Under the pieces are notes generated by a model, which saw only the letters and a list, made by a program, of their open reading frames with translations, had not been told where the DNA came from and did no database searches. 64,000 bases of DNA from Diplosphaera chodatii (taxonomy: Eukaryota; Chlorophyta; Trebouxiophyceae; Prasiolales; Stichococcaceae): the NCBI GenBank assembly GCA_032358165.1, contig JAALGY010000054.1, forward strand, positions 1,488,001 to 1,552,000, written 5' to 3'. The translations under genes and the position numbers were made by a program. Shown here piece by piece: positions 21,914-35,339 of the stretch (positions within the stretch are counted from its first letter, which is position 1; every line of letters begins with the position of its first letter).

Positions 21914-24900
21914 CCGCTTGCTGCTGCATGTGCTGCAGGGGGGGCGAGCGCGGCTCCGGTGGCTCGTCTGCGCTATGCCGGCCGGTGTTACTCACGGGCG
22001 TCCTGGGGGACGTGTCCATTCCTGGGGGTGTGCCTCTGCCGCCCTCGTGGTGCTGGCGCTGGGCGCGCCTCGTGACAGACTCCGCCAGCGCCTGCAGTCG
22101 GTCCTGCAAGAGGGCAACAAAGCTGTCGAAAGTGAGCTCAAGCGGCACCACTGCAGGACCGCAGGCGAGGACGATCCGGCAGGAGCAGACAGTGGCGATC
22201 GCCGGATTCTGGGCGCTGACGTCTGGTGCAGTCCACCTGCAGGGGGTGGGTGCTGTGCTGGCGGGCGTCGATCCCGGTGGTGACGGTGAAGCCGCCGCCC
22301 GGGGGCGTGTGGCGCTGCCCCGCGTTCGGCGTCGTCATGCCCACGCTCGCCTCCCGGCTGCCCAGCCCCGGCCTCGACACCGACGGCTGCAGGCTGAACT
22401 CTCCTGCCGGCAGTCCCTGGACACGAGCCAAAACCGTTGCTGAGGGGTAGCTCCGGCTCCAGATCCTAGTGCAACCAGACATTGATGCAGGTACCCCTTG
22501 CAACCGCTGACACAGACGCAGAGTCCTCAGAAGGCAACATGCTGGGCCCACAGACACCTCGACTTTGCAGCCCGAGGCTCACCGGGTCACTGAGGCCGGG
22601 CTCGCCGCCGCCTCCGCCTGCTCCAGAGCGACGACCAAGATGCTCGTACTCTTCATCGTCATCATCATACACCGGCGCCAGCATGGTCGACTGCGCCGCC
22701 GCGGCGTGCGTCTCGGCCGACTCGCGCTCCATCTGCGCGTACGCTGTGCGGCTGCGCTGCATCAGCACCGGGTCCGAGCGCGTGCTGAACGGGTTGTACG
22801 GCAGCCCGCTGCCTGCAGGTGCGCACAGGCGCCACTGTCACAAGCCCATTCGTGTGTACTGATCATGCTCTCAGCATCTGCAGAAGGTCCGACCTACACG
22901 TTTTAAGAGCCATTGAAAGACCCAGTGGGCTATGGACAGCCTCCGGCCCATGGTCCTGCCGGCAATTCACAGAAACACAAGCACTTCGGTCAGGATGCGC
23001 ACCACCAATGCCTGTGCCGCCAATGCCGCTGTGCCCGTGCCCGATGCCGAAGCTGCTGCTGCCGCCTCCTGGGCCGCTGGGCGCCGCACCGCCTCCGCCC
23101 ATGTAGCCAAAGGTGGGTAGCCCCTGCGGCGATGCCATGCCCATGATGCCGTGCTGGGGGGCGCCCGCAGAGTGCTGGCGCAGCAGGCGGCCGGCCTCGG
23201 CCTCGTAGGAGATGTCGTCGGGCATAGCCGTGCCGCCCGGACCTACAACAGCAAGTCGCACCGTGTCAATGAACATTACAACAAACATCATCACAGCACG
23301 TCCAAAGGTGGTCGACTGCGTTGCAGGCTATGCTGCTACCAGCTGCACACAAGAGGGGAAGCCTCCCTGGCTGTGAGCCTGCGGCGTGGCGGGCTGCGCA
23401 GCCAGTTCACAGCGCTCACCCAGCTGGTGCTCGGAGGCGGCGATGCGGGCGGCGAGGGCGACGGGGGACGCCCGGCGCACGCCCGCGGACTGGGGCGCAG
23501 CCGGCGGCCGGGGCGCCAGGCGGGATGCCTCCGCCGAGGAGTGGCGCGCGATCCTGTGCTCCAGGGACGAGCCGCCTGAGAATGCGCGCGTCAGCGGCGC
23601 CTCACTGGACGACGACATGTTCGACAGGCCGCTGCAGCCCAGGCAGCAAAACGTGTCACCATCGCTCCTCTTAAACATGATTTCTTAGACGTGAACTCTG
23701 CAAAACAGGCATGTCAGGGCCAGCGAGTCAGAACGTCAGCCAGCTGCATGCAGCAAAAGCAGGCATGAATCTGGGCAGTTTGTCACCCTATATGAAACAG
23801 GGATACGGCTAGGTTTCTGATTGCAAAGGTAGCATAACAACACGTGGCAGTGATCCGACGTCCTCAAAGCTTGCAATCCAGTCCCGCACCTGGGGTGCCG
23901 TGTCCCGCCCAGGCTGCCGCTGTCCATGCTGAGGCGGCCGCTCGCGCCGCCGGTGGCAGCCTCCTGGCTGGACAGCCGCCGGCCCAGCACCCCGGCCTCC
24001 TGGCTGGACATCCTCCGCATGATTGTCTGCAGCACAGGGCAGCATGCTTTGCGGCCGCAACCGCCTGCATCTGACGCTTCTGCTGGCCACTCACGACGGC
24101 ATGGTGCAGACATCGGAACGACTGTCGACTTGATGAGAAGTGTGGGTCCGTGCAGGCGGAGGTGCGCACGTCTGCGGAGAAGTGGCTGCTGAGGCGCGGG
24201 CCAAGGCCCTCGTGCGAGGACCACCGCTGCATGGTGTCTGCGCTGGTGGTGTGCATAGACTCACCTGCGCGAGCAGGGAAGTGCATCAGCTGAGGCCGGC
24301 AACCCGTGCCAGAGCATACTTGCAGAGCAGAACGGACACACCAGCAGCACAAGCAGCAGCACGACAGTCCACCAACTCACTGGAGTTGAAGCGCAGCGGC
24401 AGTGATGAGTCGGACACCCGCTGCAGGCTGACGTGCTTCGCCTGCAGTCAAGTGTGAGTATCAGGGTGCCAGTGCAGTGGCCAGCCTGGTTGACTGGAGC
24501 CCTCTGGCAGACATCAATGCACACCGACCACATGTGCCGCGACAGGGACTGGCTGGGATATTCGACACGCACCTGCAGATCCCGCGGCGGTGGTGGCCCG
24601 AGCGGGCCGGCATTGAAGGGGTTGTACAGCCCGCCGCCGTCATGCACCGGCGGTGGGATGCGCACACTGGCCATCGGGCTCTGCTGCTGCATGTTGGCAT
24701 ACTGTTGCAGCAGGCGCGGCTCCAAGCGGAACCCACTGCAGTGTTCAATGCAAGAGGTGTGTCAGCTTGAGCATGTGGGGCAGGCGTTGGTCATCAAACA
24801 AACCTGATGGCATGTGAACTGACTGTGTGCGATAAACCAGGGACATACGCTACAGGAGTGATCAAGCATGGCACCTCTCGATTGCCGACTGCATTGCAGG

Positions 24901-27192
24901 TGGCACCCCAGAGTGTCCAAGGGCTGCCAGGTCGCTCTGCAACGCCAACACAATGAATGTTGTAAAGTTGGGGCGTCAGCTCACTGTGCAGCTGCCAGTT
25001 CAAGAGATCAAGAGCAACACTCATGCTGCACACCAATGATACGAACTCACCCATGTCAGGCTGCCCATGCCCTGCAGCCCGTGCATGATGTGCGTCGGGT
25101 CGGAGGCGCTTTTGTGCAGGTCCTGGGGGGCGGCCTCCGCTCCCCCGAGGCCACCGAACGCCAGGACCGGCTCGTCTGTCATGCTGCGGTGGCGCTGCAT
25201 GCGGGAGACTGCACAGCAAAGACTGACTACATCTGTACATTTTGCCAGATAGGGCAATGCCCCAGTGTCATCGTGCACTAAACCTGATCGGCCAGTGACA
25301 GCAATTTGGTACGACCAGTATGTGACAGCTGTACGAAATTGTGACTCTTCGCCTTCCCTCACGATGAAACTGCAAGCCATACCCGTGCATCTGCTGTTTC
25401 TGCTCATACATGCAAGCGTTGAATATCCGCATCAGGATGACAATTTTCGAGGCTGTTAGCAGCGTTGTCCCATGCATGACCATCCCTTGTTTGCCATGCC
25501 GAATGGCAGGCTTGCTCTTCCCCATGCTGTGATGCCGCCTGTTTCTGAGAGCATTGCTGGTTCAGACTCAGAGACTTGACAGTGACCACAATGCAAGAGA
25601 GTCCGACCACTGGACTCGCCTGCTGCTGCATCTGCCGGCACAGGGTAGGGCGCCTCGCCAGCCAGCAGCTCCATGGCATTGATGAGCTCCGGGGGCGCTT
25701 GGAAGCCGGCCGCCTCTGACATGCTCTGTGCCCGCGCCAGCAGGGTTGTCTCCGACGCACGGCGCAGGCCGCCGTGTGGCATGCCATACCCGCTGCCTGC
25801 AGCATGATCCAGGCAACGGGCATATCATGCCCCGAATAAGCAGTGGTGTTGCAGAAATGCTGTAGCAGCAGCCTGTACACGAGAGTGCTGCACATTGAAG
25901 GTGTTGGACCCAGATCGCGTGCATCAAGCTGGCGGCATCACAAGCACACATGAGCAAGGTGTCTGCCGGCCAGGTCCACCTGCTGCTCCTGCTGCCATCA
26001 GCTCGTCGTCCTGGGGCACCAGGCGGGGCATGGCGCCGCCTCCATGCTGCTCCTCACCCTCCTCCCTCATGCCCTGCAGCACCCCGAAAACACCATTGTA
26101 GGCAACCTGATGCAAATTCCAGCTGCTTGTTCCGAGGCATCACAGGGTCATGGAAATGCAGAGCTTGATTGGTGCTGCAAGCAGGCCAACTTCGGGACAC
26201 TTGCAGCGTCCAACAGGGGCAAGGACTCGACTGGTGCCCACTGCAAGTGCGCTGGCACATGACCTTTGACCCTCTACCCATCCGCACCCGGCGTTCCTGC
26301 AACAGGCTGGGCGCTCTGCGCTGCCGCATGCGCTGCCGCCGGCCGCGGCCGCCGTCCCCGCCGGCGGAGGCCGTGCCGCGCTTCCGCCGCCGGTTGTTGT
26401 GCAGGCTGAGCCGCGCCCGACAGCTCCTGTGTGACAGCGGGGATGGGTGGTGTTGGCGCTGGATCAGGCACAGCGTAGATCGCACATCATGCCAAGTGAC
26501 AAGACAACGTGTCATCGAGTGCAAGCCACTGGCGGTCGGATAGCAGCGTGTGGCCTGCACATGGCAAGCAGCCGGGCAAGGTGCGGCTCGGGGCTTGCGC
26601 ACCGCTTGTCGCCATCAAACTCCGCCAGCTCGTGGAAGCGCCCGCACTGCTGGCAGAAGCGCTGCGGGATGCCGTCCTTCAGCAGCGAGCCCAGCTTGAG
26701 GTGCTCCTCGCAGATGCGGTAACGCTGGTAGTACTCCTTCTCCTCCCGGATGTCCTTGGTGCACCCCTCCACCTGGAATAACACAGGGGGTGCTGTTGGG
26801 CAGGCCAGCATGCAAGCGCTGTAGAGAGCTGAAGAGCAGCACTTGACAATCGAGTGTGAGCACGCACTCGTGTGCAGATCTGTTATGTCCCTATCTGTGC
26901 AGCAAACACATACCGCCACACCTGGCGCCAGGGGAACACGCAGAGCCACTACATCCCACTTCAGTGGTTGAGCAAGCAAGGGCTGCCCCAGTGGATCATT
27001 TCGCATCCCGCACACCTGACAGATGATGGGTTCGTCAGCGGGCTGCGGCTCTGCGAGGCGGTGCATCGGCGCCGACACTGAGCGGAAGCCGCGCGGCGGC
27101 GCTGCAGCACTGGGCGGCCCCGCGGCCCGCCGGCCGGTGGGCGAGTGCGGCGCCCAGTCCGGGTCGCCGCGGCCCCCGGGCCAGTCGTCCAT
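21840..27192 (-). CDS. SBP-box (SQUAMOSA-promoter-binding-like) transcription factor
   Basis: Sixteen exons, phases consistent: 27192-27016, 26772-26603, 26426-26288, 26106-25980, 25796-25620, 25208-25051, 24936-24875, 24735-24573, 24441-24381, 24264-24170, 24026-23890, 23631-23420, 23242-23003, 22812-22583, 22416-22237, 22103-21840; 863 aa. The SBP domain starts at residue 58. CQ-VEGCTKDIREEKEYYQRY, then RICEEHLKLGS, then QRFCQQCGRFHELAEFDG, then KRSCRARLSLHNNRRRKRG give both zinc sites and the bipartite nuclear signal. Introns interrupt it after CQ and within the KR-SCR codon. The domain binds GTAC-core DNA. The remaining 700 residues are Ser/Gly/Gln-rich, with no ankyrin repeats of the CRR1 type. 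A 12-residue poly-Gln run lies near the end (LQHMQQQAG then Q12, then KMPDVFQWSGA). Exon 5 ends in a GC donor. An in-frame stop precedes the ATG. Confidence 0.9.
21877..21911. repeat. CTG/CAG trinucleotide repeat (poly-Gln coding)
   Basis: About 12 CTG units on the plus strand encode poly-Gln in the last exon of the SBP-box gene on the minus strand. It is a pure tract and so probably length-variable between strains. Confidence 0.8.
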
Positions 27193-28368
27193 GTGGCTGC
27201 TGTGCGGAAGGCTGCTGGGCTGGTCGCTTCAAAGGGGCTTGTCCGGGCAGTCGCCACTGCCGTCCATTCTGCAGCCACCAGGCGGCACACATTCTCGCAC
27301 ATGCATTCCTGTTACTCACTGGTGAAAAAGGTGAGCGCAGGAGCTGACGCTGAAGCCTGCCCGTTATCTTTCTGTGACCACCCTGTTACGTTCTCACCGG
27401 AGGGTTCCTGCCCAGCTTCTATCAACACTAGAGATCCGGCGGGCCGCGGCCTCGGCCCGCTTCAATCAAGGGTATGCCTGGCAGCTTTGAGCAGCGGAAG
27501 GGTGGCCCACTCGCTCGGGTCAGCGTCGTGAGTCAGCTGTCCCAAGGCGACTCCGCTGCCGGGAGGCGCCAGTTGGCCCCCATGTGCCGCGCAGCAAACC
27601 AAGTGCCGATGACGCTGGGCATCTGCTGTTCAGATCTGCTATGCTCCGTGACTGACGGTCGCTGACGTGGTATCATCGGTGCTTGCGCACAGAAGTTGCC
27701 CTGTGCTTACCACCGAAATGTGCGGCGACAAAAGCCCCGGCTGCCCACGGTGAGCAATGGTCAGCAAGCGGACTGCACCACTGTCTGCGTCAGAGCTGAG
27801 GCATGCGAGCCTGATCCGGGTAGGTCGTTTGCCAAAGTAACCGTGGTGAACACAAGAGTCCAGCTGTTGCGCATGGTCAGGTCATGCTGAAAAGCGGGCA
27901 CGTGCCGGCCGTCTGGCGGACGCCAGGATGCTCACCGGCTGGGGCGGGCGCCTGTTTGCGATGGGTGGCTCGAACAGCTTCCTGCCTGCTCCTTGGGAAG
28001 GCTGCAATACGCCGCGTCCCCAAACAAGACGTACTACCGGATCGTGACGATGGTGAACAGGTGACGCACGACGCGCCGGCCTCCGCCTCAGCTTCTTTGA
28101 AGGTTGTGACGTAGTTTGGCGGAACTAGCGATTGGGCAACGAAAAGGGTGAACCTGCGGAGTCGAAGTCGTACACTATGCTTCGCTTCGCAGCACGTAAA
28201 CCCGGTCGTGCATCGAAGTGGCAATACATCATACCGGCCAACCGCCAATCTGGCCCAAAGCGCTCAGGTAGCGCGACAGAGATGACCGCAGCAGTTGCAG
28301 TGCACTCTCGTTGTTCAACGATTACGGAAAAGCCGGCTGGCCCATGAGCATGCCCCTGTGGGCGACCC
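27193..28368. other. intergenic, no gene seen
   Basis: About 1.2 kb upstream of the SBP-box gene (-) and downstream of the TMEM19-like gene (-). It presumably holds the SBP promoter and 5' leader. A short open stretch just upstream of the SBP ATG is closed by an in-frame TGA. No exon is supported. Confidence 0.45.
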
Positions 28369-30355
28369 TCAGCACGCCCATATCTGCAGCGCCGCCCTGG
28401 AGGTCAGCAGCGCGCACAGGCTCGCCGACACCAGGTTCACCTGCGGTCACCAATACTTGTGGTCAACGCTTCTTGCACGTCCTGTGCACGATCGAGATGC
28501 TTGCTGCAGCAGTGCCGCATGGCATAGTGCATGAGACCGCACCGCGTTGTTGGACAGCAGGGGAATGCCGCTGATCGGCACGAGATCGCTGCTGTATTTC
28601 GATGTAAGCTTCCCGGTCTCCCGGTTGAAGCCCGTGAACTGGATGGTGGCTCCTAGGACGCTGTCGATCAGCGACCCCACCAGGCCAGCTGCCAGCCCTG
28701 CGGCACAGTCCTCAGTTTATAATTTGCACTTTCACCTCAATAGCTGATGGCTGAATTCATCACAAATACGCCATGCACCATACAGCAGTCCAGCTGCGGC
28801 TATGCAGGCCGTACCCAATGGCATGAGCGGCCACTGTGCTGCTGCCGCCTGCACTGCCACGCTGCCACCAAGCGCTGTGTGGGGAGAGATCAGGCCACCA
28901 AGGAAGAAGACAATGCCCACAAACAGACCGCCTGCTAAGCCAGCGCCCAGGCCCAGAGGCGTCACGCCTGCAATCAGCACCCCACAGCACGGGCTTGATC
29001 GTGCACAGTTGCCGTGGGATGCACTGCTGGACAAGGTGGCAGGGCGGCATGATCTTGCTTGCATGTTGGCGCACACCACCATTGGTGCCGGGGCGGACGG
29101 GCCGCCCTGTGGTGACCAGCCGCGGCTCCACCTCCGAAAGCTGGCCCACTTCGGAGCTCCATGTGTCTCCGCAGCAAGCTCCGAGGTAGCCTGCACACGT
29201 GCAGCGCAATGCCGGGCGTCGGCAGTGTGTGACATTGCAACCCCATTGTTGGCGGTATTGCATATGGACGCCACACAGATGCAAATCGACTGTGATCACC
29301 TAGGTACGCGCCCAGGTACTGGGTCGCGGCCCTCATGCCTCGCATTCCTAGGAGGACATCACTGCCGCCAGTGTGGCATGCCAGCATTACTGCAATGCCG
29401 GAGGGTACGAGCGCATTGCAGAGGACCTGCACTCGCATCAGGCATGTTGGGATGGGCTGGATAAACCATACATGTGCTCGGCAACCTTGCAAGCACTGGG
29501 AGGCAAGAATTATGCTTCATTGTTTGCAGCATGTTGACAGCCTTTCAGTACACCTGCTTCCAGTCGCGCTGACCGCCAGGCTTGAACTCCTCGTCCAAAT
29601 CCTTCCTGTCTTCTGCGTATCGCGTCAGGGCCGAAGACGCAAAGAAGAATGCCAGCAGCGTGGCACCACACCGCAGGCTGGACCCCAGGGTCGCAGCGCC
29701 CACAAGCACAGCCGCCAATGCACCTGTTCACAGGCAGCCGTCAAAGGGTGTTGCCCACTGCTGTGAGGGTGCAGCCAGCATCTCAGAGGTCAAGCCCACA
29801 GCTAGCACACCAAGAGGCTGCAAGCCTGCCGTGCACGTTGTCTGCAGTGTCACCCACCTGAGGCGTTGAGCGAGCCTTTGCGCAGGCCGCGCCACCCGAT
29901 GGCAGCGCCGACCAGCAGCGCTGTGGGCGCCTGAGCCACGAGGCCCGCCGCATGCGAAAGCCACACGCCCGCGAGCGCAGCTGCGTATGCCGCCGGCTTG
30001 AGAGCCACAAAGAGCCTGTTGGGCCCCTACACACACCAGAACCCACATGAAGTGACTCTGGGGTCACCGCACCCCAAAGTTGTGTCCCAACCCTGCAGAC
30101 TCTGCGGCGCTCATGTCCCCAACCGTGCAGGTTGTTCACCGTGGACACAGTGCGTGCGCTTGGCAACTGCTGCACGTGCTCCGACATCTGCTGTGCCTCA
30201 GCCAGCGCCTGTTCTGCCAATCGGAGCGCATGCCGCGTGCGCTCCTCTGGGGTCGAGGGTTGATCACTCTGCAGACCATGTGCAGGAAGGCTGATATCAG
30301 CATGTTGCTCGTCAGACCCCTGCCAGCTTGCGCTCTGAGTCATGCTAGGATGCAT
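28369..30355 (-). CDS. TMEM19/PGR-type DUF92 membrane protein
   Basis: Eight exons, phases consistent: 30355-30140, 30026-29858, 29723-29554, 29426-29300, 29190-29077, 28967-28779, 28697-28543, 28440-28369; 403 aa. Conserved DUF92 blocks appear in order: [138 protein letters not shown]. The GDTWSSE and GTNGG motifs are diagnostic of the family, which includes animal TMEM19, plant PGR and the plastid phytyl-phosphate kinase VTE6. The LISP/QWP spacing and C-terminal NNAVN match TMEM19/PGR better than VTE6. About six to seven hydrophobic segments are present, and a soluble helical N-terminus of 70 residues precedes them. The reaction of the TMEM19 branch is not established. The gene is divergent from the ABCF gene. 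Confidence 0.87.
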
Positions 30356-30933
30356 GCTGGCAACTAGGTTGACGGCGTCACCTGTTGGATCTGGTGGTGC
30401 TGATGCTGCGGCATGTCAGCGTTGCCTGCCGAAGACGCACTGCATACCCGCTGCTGATGTGGCCCACGAGCCCACGAGCTCGAGCGCCTCAACGCATTCG
30501 ACGCTTTGAGAGGACATGTCAAGCTTGAGGTTGCAGCCGTGTGCGCCAGGCTGCGGCAGGTGTCAGGTCGATGACAGTTTGGGTTTCGAATGATCATCCT
30601 GCATGGCATGTTGCTGCACAATCAGAACATCTGTGCGCTTGTCAGAAGTGTTTTGTGCATGGCAAAATGGCAGCCCAACACGTCTTGACCTCTTGATCTC
30701 ACCAGCGACACACGCACACACCAAACCCAGCAAGGGAGATGAGCATGACCTCGCAACGGCCAGCATGCACAAGCGCAGCACGGTACAGACTCGTTTGCTT
30801 GCTGTGACCAGTCGCAAATTGCTCGACGAACGGTGTGTGTCGCACACTGGAAGCGACCACCTTCAGTGAGCCTTCGATATGGGGTCCTGAGATTCTGCAT
30901 GCATGCAACAGCACTTGGGTACTTCCACCGACA
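30356..30933. promoter_or_regulatory. shared upstream region of TMEM19-like and ABCF genes
   Basis: 578 bp between divergent start codons. It must contain both promoters if no upstream exon was missed. No specific element was recognised. Confidence 0.4.
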
Positions 30934-33900
30934 ATGGACTTGAGAACGATGTCTGTTGGCTTCGAGCAGCACACATCACTGTGCACGTTGTGCCGGCATG
31001 TCAGCTGCGTCTCAGGCAGGCCTCGTGCATTGCCCACGACACGGCATGCGGCAGCGGCTCGGCGCACACGCAGCAGGCACAGCCACCACGCAGCTGATGC
31101 TGCGACGGTAGCTTGCCGGCATCCATGCTTCCACGGCGTTCAGCCACACCTCGGACACACCACGGTCATCTGTGGGGCGGCGCGCAGCGCAGGCGCCACA
31201 GTCAGCCGCACCAGTCCTCCTGCCACGAAACCGGATAGTTCCCGTGGCGAGCCGCTGCTGGTGCTGGAGGACGTGGTCAAGAGCCACGACGGGGAAAACC
31301 AGCTGTTTAAGGACGTGTCCATTACCGTGTGCCGCGGTGACCGCCTGGCCGTTGTCGGCACCAATGGCTCAGGTGGGCACGCTTTATATGCCATGGCACA
31401 GTTCGTCAGTCGGGCTCCGACGGCAACAGCTTGCATGCCTGGCGTGCTTCTGCAGCTGAAAAACGGGACACGCCTGCCTGGACGTCGCAGGCAAGACAAC
31501 ACTCCTGCGGATTATGGCTGGGGATGAGCCGGCAGATGGGGGCGTGGTCCGGCGGATAGACGGCGTGCGTGTGGGCTTCCTGAAGCAGGACCCAGAGATG
31601 GACCCCGAGTGAGCCTTGTGATGGTCCTCACGGCCTGTGTGCCAGCGACTGCCACTCAAAGGGCAGCTGCAGGGCAGCAGCGGCAGCTGCAACAGCAAGA
31701 GGGCCTTTGTAGCTGCTGGTGCTGACTCATGTTGGCCTGCTGTGCTGCAGGGCCACTGTGCTGGAGGCTGTCTTGTCTTCAGATGCAGAGGCGGCCCTGG
31801 CGCTGCAGCACTATGAACACGTCTTGTCTGGCACGCTGGTGGGATGCAGACCGTGGATCCCACTTTCACCCATGCACCAGAGCAACACGTTGCAGTGCGA
31901 CATCGCAGCCTCTGGTTGATTGAATTCAATGGCAGCCGCACAGCCTGCTGCACCTGCTGCAGAGTGGGACGAGCACTGCCGAGGAGCTGAACGAGGCGCA
32001 CAAGCGCGTGGACCACTATGGCGCCTGGGCGCTGGATGCGGAGGTGAGCCGTCGGTACACTGGCCCCACCTGCCGCCGTTCATGGGCAATGCAGCAGCGC
32101 TGCAGCGCTGCTGTCAGGAGGGCCCGCCAACCATCAAGCCATCGTACCAGGCGCGTGTTTGAGCCGGGTGCAGCGTGCAGGCGCGGGCGATGCTCAAGGA
32201 GCTGGGCTGCCAGGACGTGAACGCAAAGGTGGGCAGCCTGTCGGGCGGGCAGCGCCGGCGGGCGGCGCTGGCGGCGGCGCTCATGTCGGTGCCGGACCTC
32301 CTCATCCTGGACGAGCCTACAAACCACCTCGACTTGCAGGTACAGGGTCGGGCAGTTTGGTAACGCAGTTACCCGAGTGTTACCAACGAACCTTGTTGGT
32401 AGGTTATGGGGTCATCAGCGGATTCGTTTGATAGTGTTACTGGTGCTGGCATGTTGAGCGAGGCTCAGCCCACAAACCTGATCCTTGCCCCCTCCCGAGT
32501 CTGCTCCTGGCGAGCTGTCAAGCGACACAGCAGCAAGACCCACTCCATGCCATCAACATGCAAACCTGATGTCATCGTGCTGGAGCTGACTTCGATCAGC
32601 TGCGCCTGGGCAGGCGATCCAGTGGGCGGAGCGGCGGCTGCGGGCGCCGGGCAGCAGCCTGGTGCTGGTCACCCACGACCGCGCCTTCCTGGAGGCGGTG
32701 TCCACCGCCATCCTGGAGCTGGACCGGGACGGGGTGCACCTGCACCCCTGCGGCGGCCGCGGCTGCTACCAGCGCTTCCGCGAGGCGCGCAGCCGCCCGC
32801 CGCGCGATCTCTGCGCAGAGGCCCCAGAACTGAACGACTGACAGTTGTGCCAGATGCGCCTCACGCAGTCGTGACGGCAGCGTGCGGCTTTTGTGGGCAG
32901 CCGCACAGCATCGTATTCGATGCACACTGCAGGCTCGAGCAGCGCGGCGGCATGCAGCTGCGGAGGCGGCGGCAGATGCGCGCACCGTGCTCCGCAAGGA
33001 GTCGGAGTGGATGTCCCGGCAGCCTAAGGCTCGGCAGGTGCTGTGCGGATTTCTGTTTAGCGCAGTCCTGATCCATCCAAGCCTGCAGCATTTCTCGGGT
33101 GCACACCATACCCTCAACCCCTTCATGGTTGTTTTGCAGGCGAAGTCCAAATCGCGGCAGGACAACTACTTCTCATTGCTAGCAAAGTCTAAATCAGGTC
33201 CGGCGCGGGACATCTCAGTGGACTTTGGCAGCAGCACCAGCCTCATGTCTCGCCAGGTGTGGCACATGTCTGCGACACGCACGGGCGTTGTGTTTCAGCG
33301 TAGTTGTTAGTCCTGTTGTGCATCACTGCATCTGACCACATCGAGCATCAGGTTTGACGTCCTGAGATTCTCTGCAGGGCAAGAAGGTGTTAGTCCTGGA
33401 GGACTGCTCAGCACATGTCGGCGGCAAGGAAGTCATCAGGTGCTGCTCTACCAGAGTAGGCCTGCTGTCGCCCTGCACATGGCTTTCAGGTTGCAGCTCA
33501 CACGTCGCCCATGTGACGATGGCTGTGTGGTTCCTTGTGTCAGGGACTTCTGCTATGACTTCGAGCCCGGAGAGCGGATAGGCATTGTAGGTGAGCCGGG
33601 ATGCAGCATGTCGCTGTGGTCAAGGCACACAGTTTGCAGCTCACAGGCAGGAACCTGGCAACTGCGCTGTGCTGATGCACGCGTGTCAATGCACCATGCT
33701 GGCCGCAGGTCCCAACGGCGCCGGCAAGTCCACGCTGCTGAACCTCATCGCGGGCACGCTGCCGGTCGTGGGCGGCGCCCGGTCGGTGGGCGACACCACG
33801 GTGCTCGGCAACTTCACGCAGCACCCGGTGGACATGCCCGAGCACATCTCCATCATCGGCTGGCTCAGGTGCCTCGCCTAGTGCCGCCCTGCAGTGCATC

Positions 33901-35339
33901 ACATCCGTGCTGCACCTGCTTGCAACTGCTGACGGCCCTGTGCTGCGGTGTGCGGCCTTGCTTCAGGAGGCTTGGGCAGCGCCAGTGGACCCCAAACCTA
34001 TTGCGAGTGCATCGTTCATCAGCAGCTGCAGCTCTGCTGTTGCGGCTTCAGGGACATGGTGGAGGTGGCGCCACAGACAGAGGAGACAGAGGGGCGGGTG
34101 CTGTCGCCAGAGACGCTGCTGGAGCGCCTCGGCTTCCCGCGCTCGCAGCAGCACAAGGAGGCGCGCCACAACCTGCATGTCTGAGAGTGCCTCAGCTGCA
34201 TGGCATGGCTCCGCACCATCTGTGCAGCAGCGGCGTGCCTGGCAGGGTGCTCATCTCTGGGGCGTGTGTGCAGATCGGGCTGCTGTCCGGCGGGCAGCGG
34301 CGCCGGCTGCAGCTTGCTGCGGTGCTGCGCAGGCGGCCCAACATGCTGCTGCTCGATGAGGTGCCGACACGGAGTGCACCAGAATGCCCTGCAAACTCAG
34401 TAGACGACTGCACAGCACCTCCTGTTGTGAATCCCACCAAGATCTCCCTGCCAATGACTTGGGATGTCTACTCCTTGACGCCTGACAAGTCATGTGGCCA
34501 TGTGCAGGCCACCAACGACCTGGACCTGACGACCATTGAGTCGGTGGAAGCGCTGCTGTCCGAGTACAAGGGCGTGCTGGTGGTGGTGTCCCACGACCGC
34601 CAGTTCGTGGAGCGCACAGCCGAGCGCATGTTCGTGCTGCGCGGCGACGGGCTGGTCCGCCTGTTTGACGGCTCCTACAGCGAGGTGGGCTGGCAGCAAC
34701 AGAGCCCGGATGGACGCCTTGCTGCGGTCCTGCCCGCAAGCCTGCTGTCGTGTCACCGTGTTGTATCCTGTATAAGGCGGGAAACAGCAGGCTCGTGCTA
34801 CTGCACCAGTTGTTGCGCTGTCTGTTGCAGTACCTCGAGATCATGGAGAAAGAGGAGAAGCAGCAGCGGAAGGAGGCAGCAAAGCAGGCAGCCAGCACAA
34901 ATGGCACCAGCAGCAGCAGCAGCAACGGCAGCAGCGCCCCCAGCAGCAACGGCAGCGCAGCCCCTCGGGCGAAACCCCTGAGCTGGAGGGAGCGGCAGGT
35001 GCCCTCCCTGAAACTTGCCCGATGGAGTCGCAAGATGTCTGGTCATGAAGGTGGCGACTCAGCAACCGCGCGCTTGCAAAGTGACATGCTCGTGACCTCC
35101 TTCTGCAACGGCGCCCCACCCCTGCAACCTGCGCGCAACAGGACATGGAGCGCCTGGAGCAGCAGGTGGCAGAGCTGGGCGAGACGCGGCACGCGCTGGA
35201 CGCGGACGTGGCGGCCGCGGCGGCCGGCGGCGACTACGAGGCCGTGCAGGCGGCGTCGCAGCGGCTGGCGGCTCTCATAGAGGACCTCAGGCAGAAGGAG
35301 GACCGCTGGCTCGAGCTGGCAGACAGGGATGAGTCATGA
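30934..35339 (+). CDS. ABCF-family ATPase (plant ABCF5 / bacterial Uup-like)
   Basis: Sixteen exons: 30934-31372, 31491-31608, 31751-31838, 31963-32043, 32181-32339, 32614-32784, 32933-33037, 33140-33256, 33378-33439, 33544-33590, 33709-33868, 34052-34178, 34274-34360, 34508-34684, 34831-34998, 35142-35339; about 767 aa. Two ABC cassettes and no membrane span. First: Walker A GTNGSGKTTLL, signature [16 protein letters not shown], Walker [14 protein letters not shown], switch VTHDRAF. Second: [47 protein letters not shown] linker and a C-terminal coiled coil ([20 protein letters not shown]) match the ABCF5/Uup plan. Such proteins act on ribosomes. The 100-residue Arg/His/Ala-rich N-terminus suggests organelle import, a guess. 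The donor of exon 6 is unclear and may be GC. Pro of the second DEPT box is Ala. Confidence 0.85.

Noticed and set aside
28369..30355. Assignment as VTE6 phytyl-phosphate kinase
   Set aside because: The same DUF92 family, but the spacing of the QWP segment and the NNAVN end fit the TMEM19/PGR branch better. A tree would be needed to decide.
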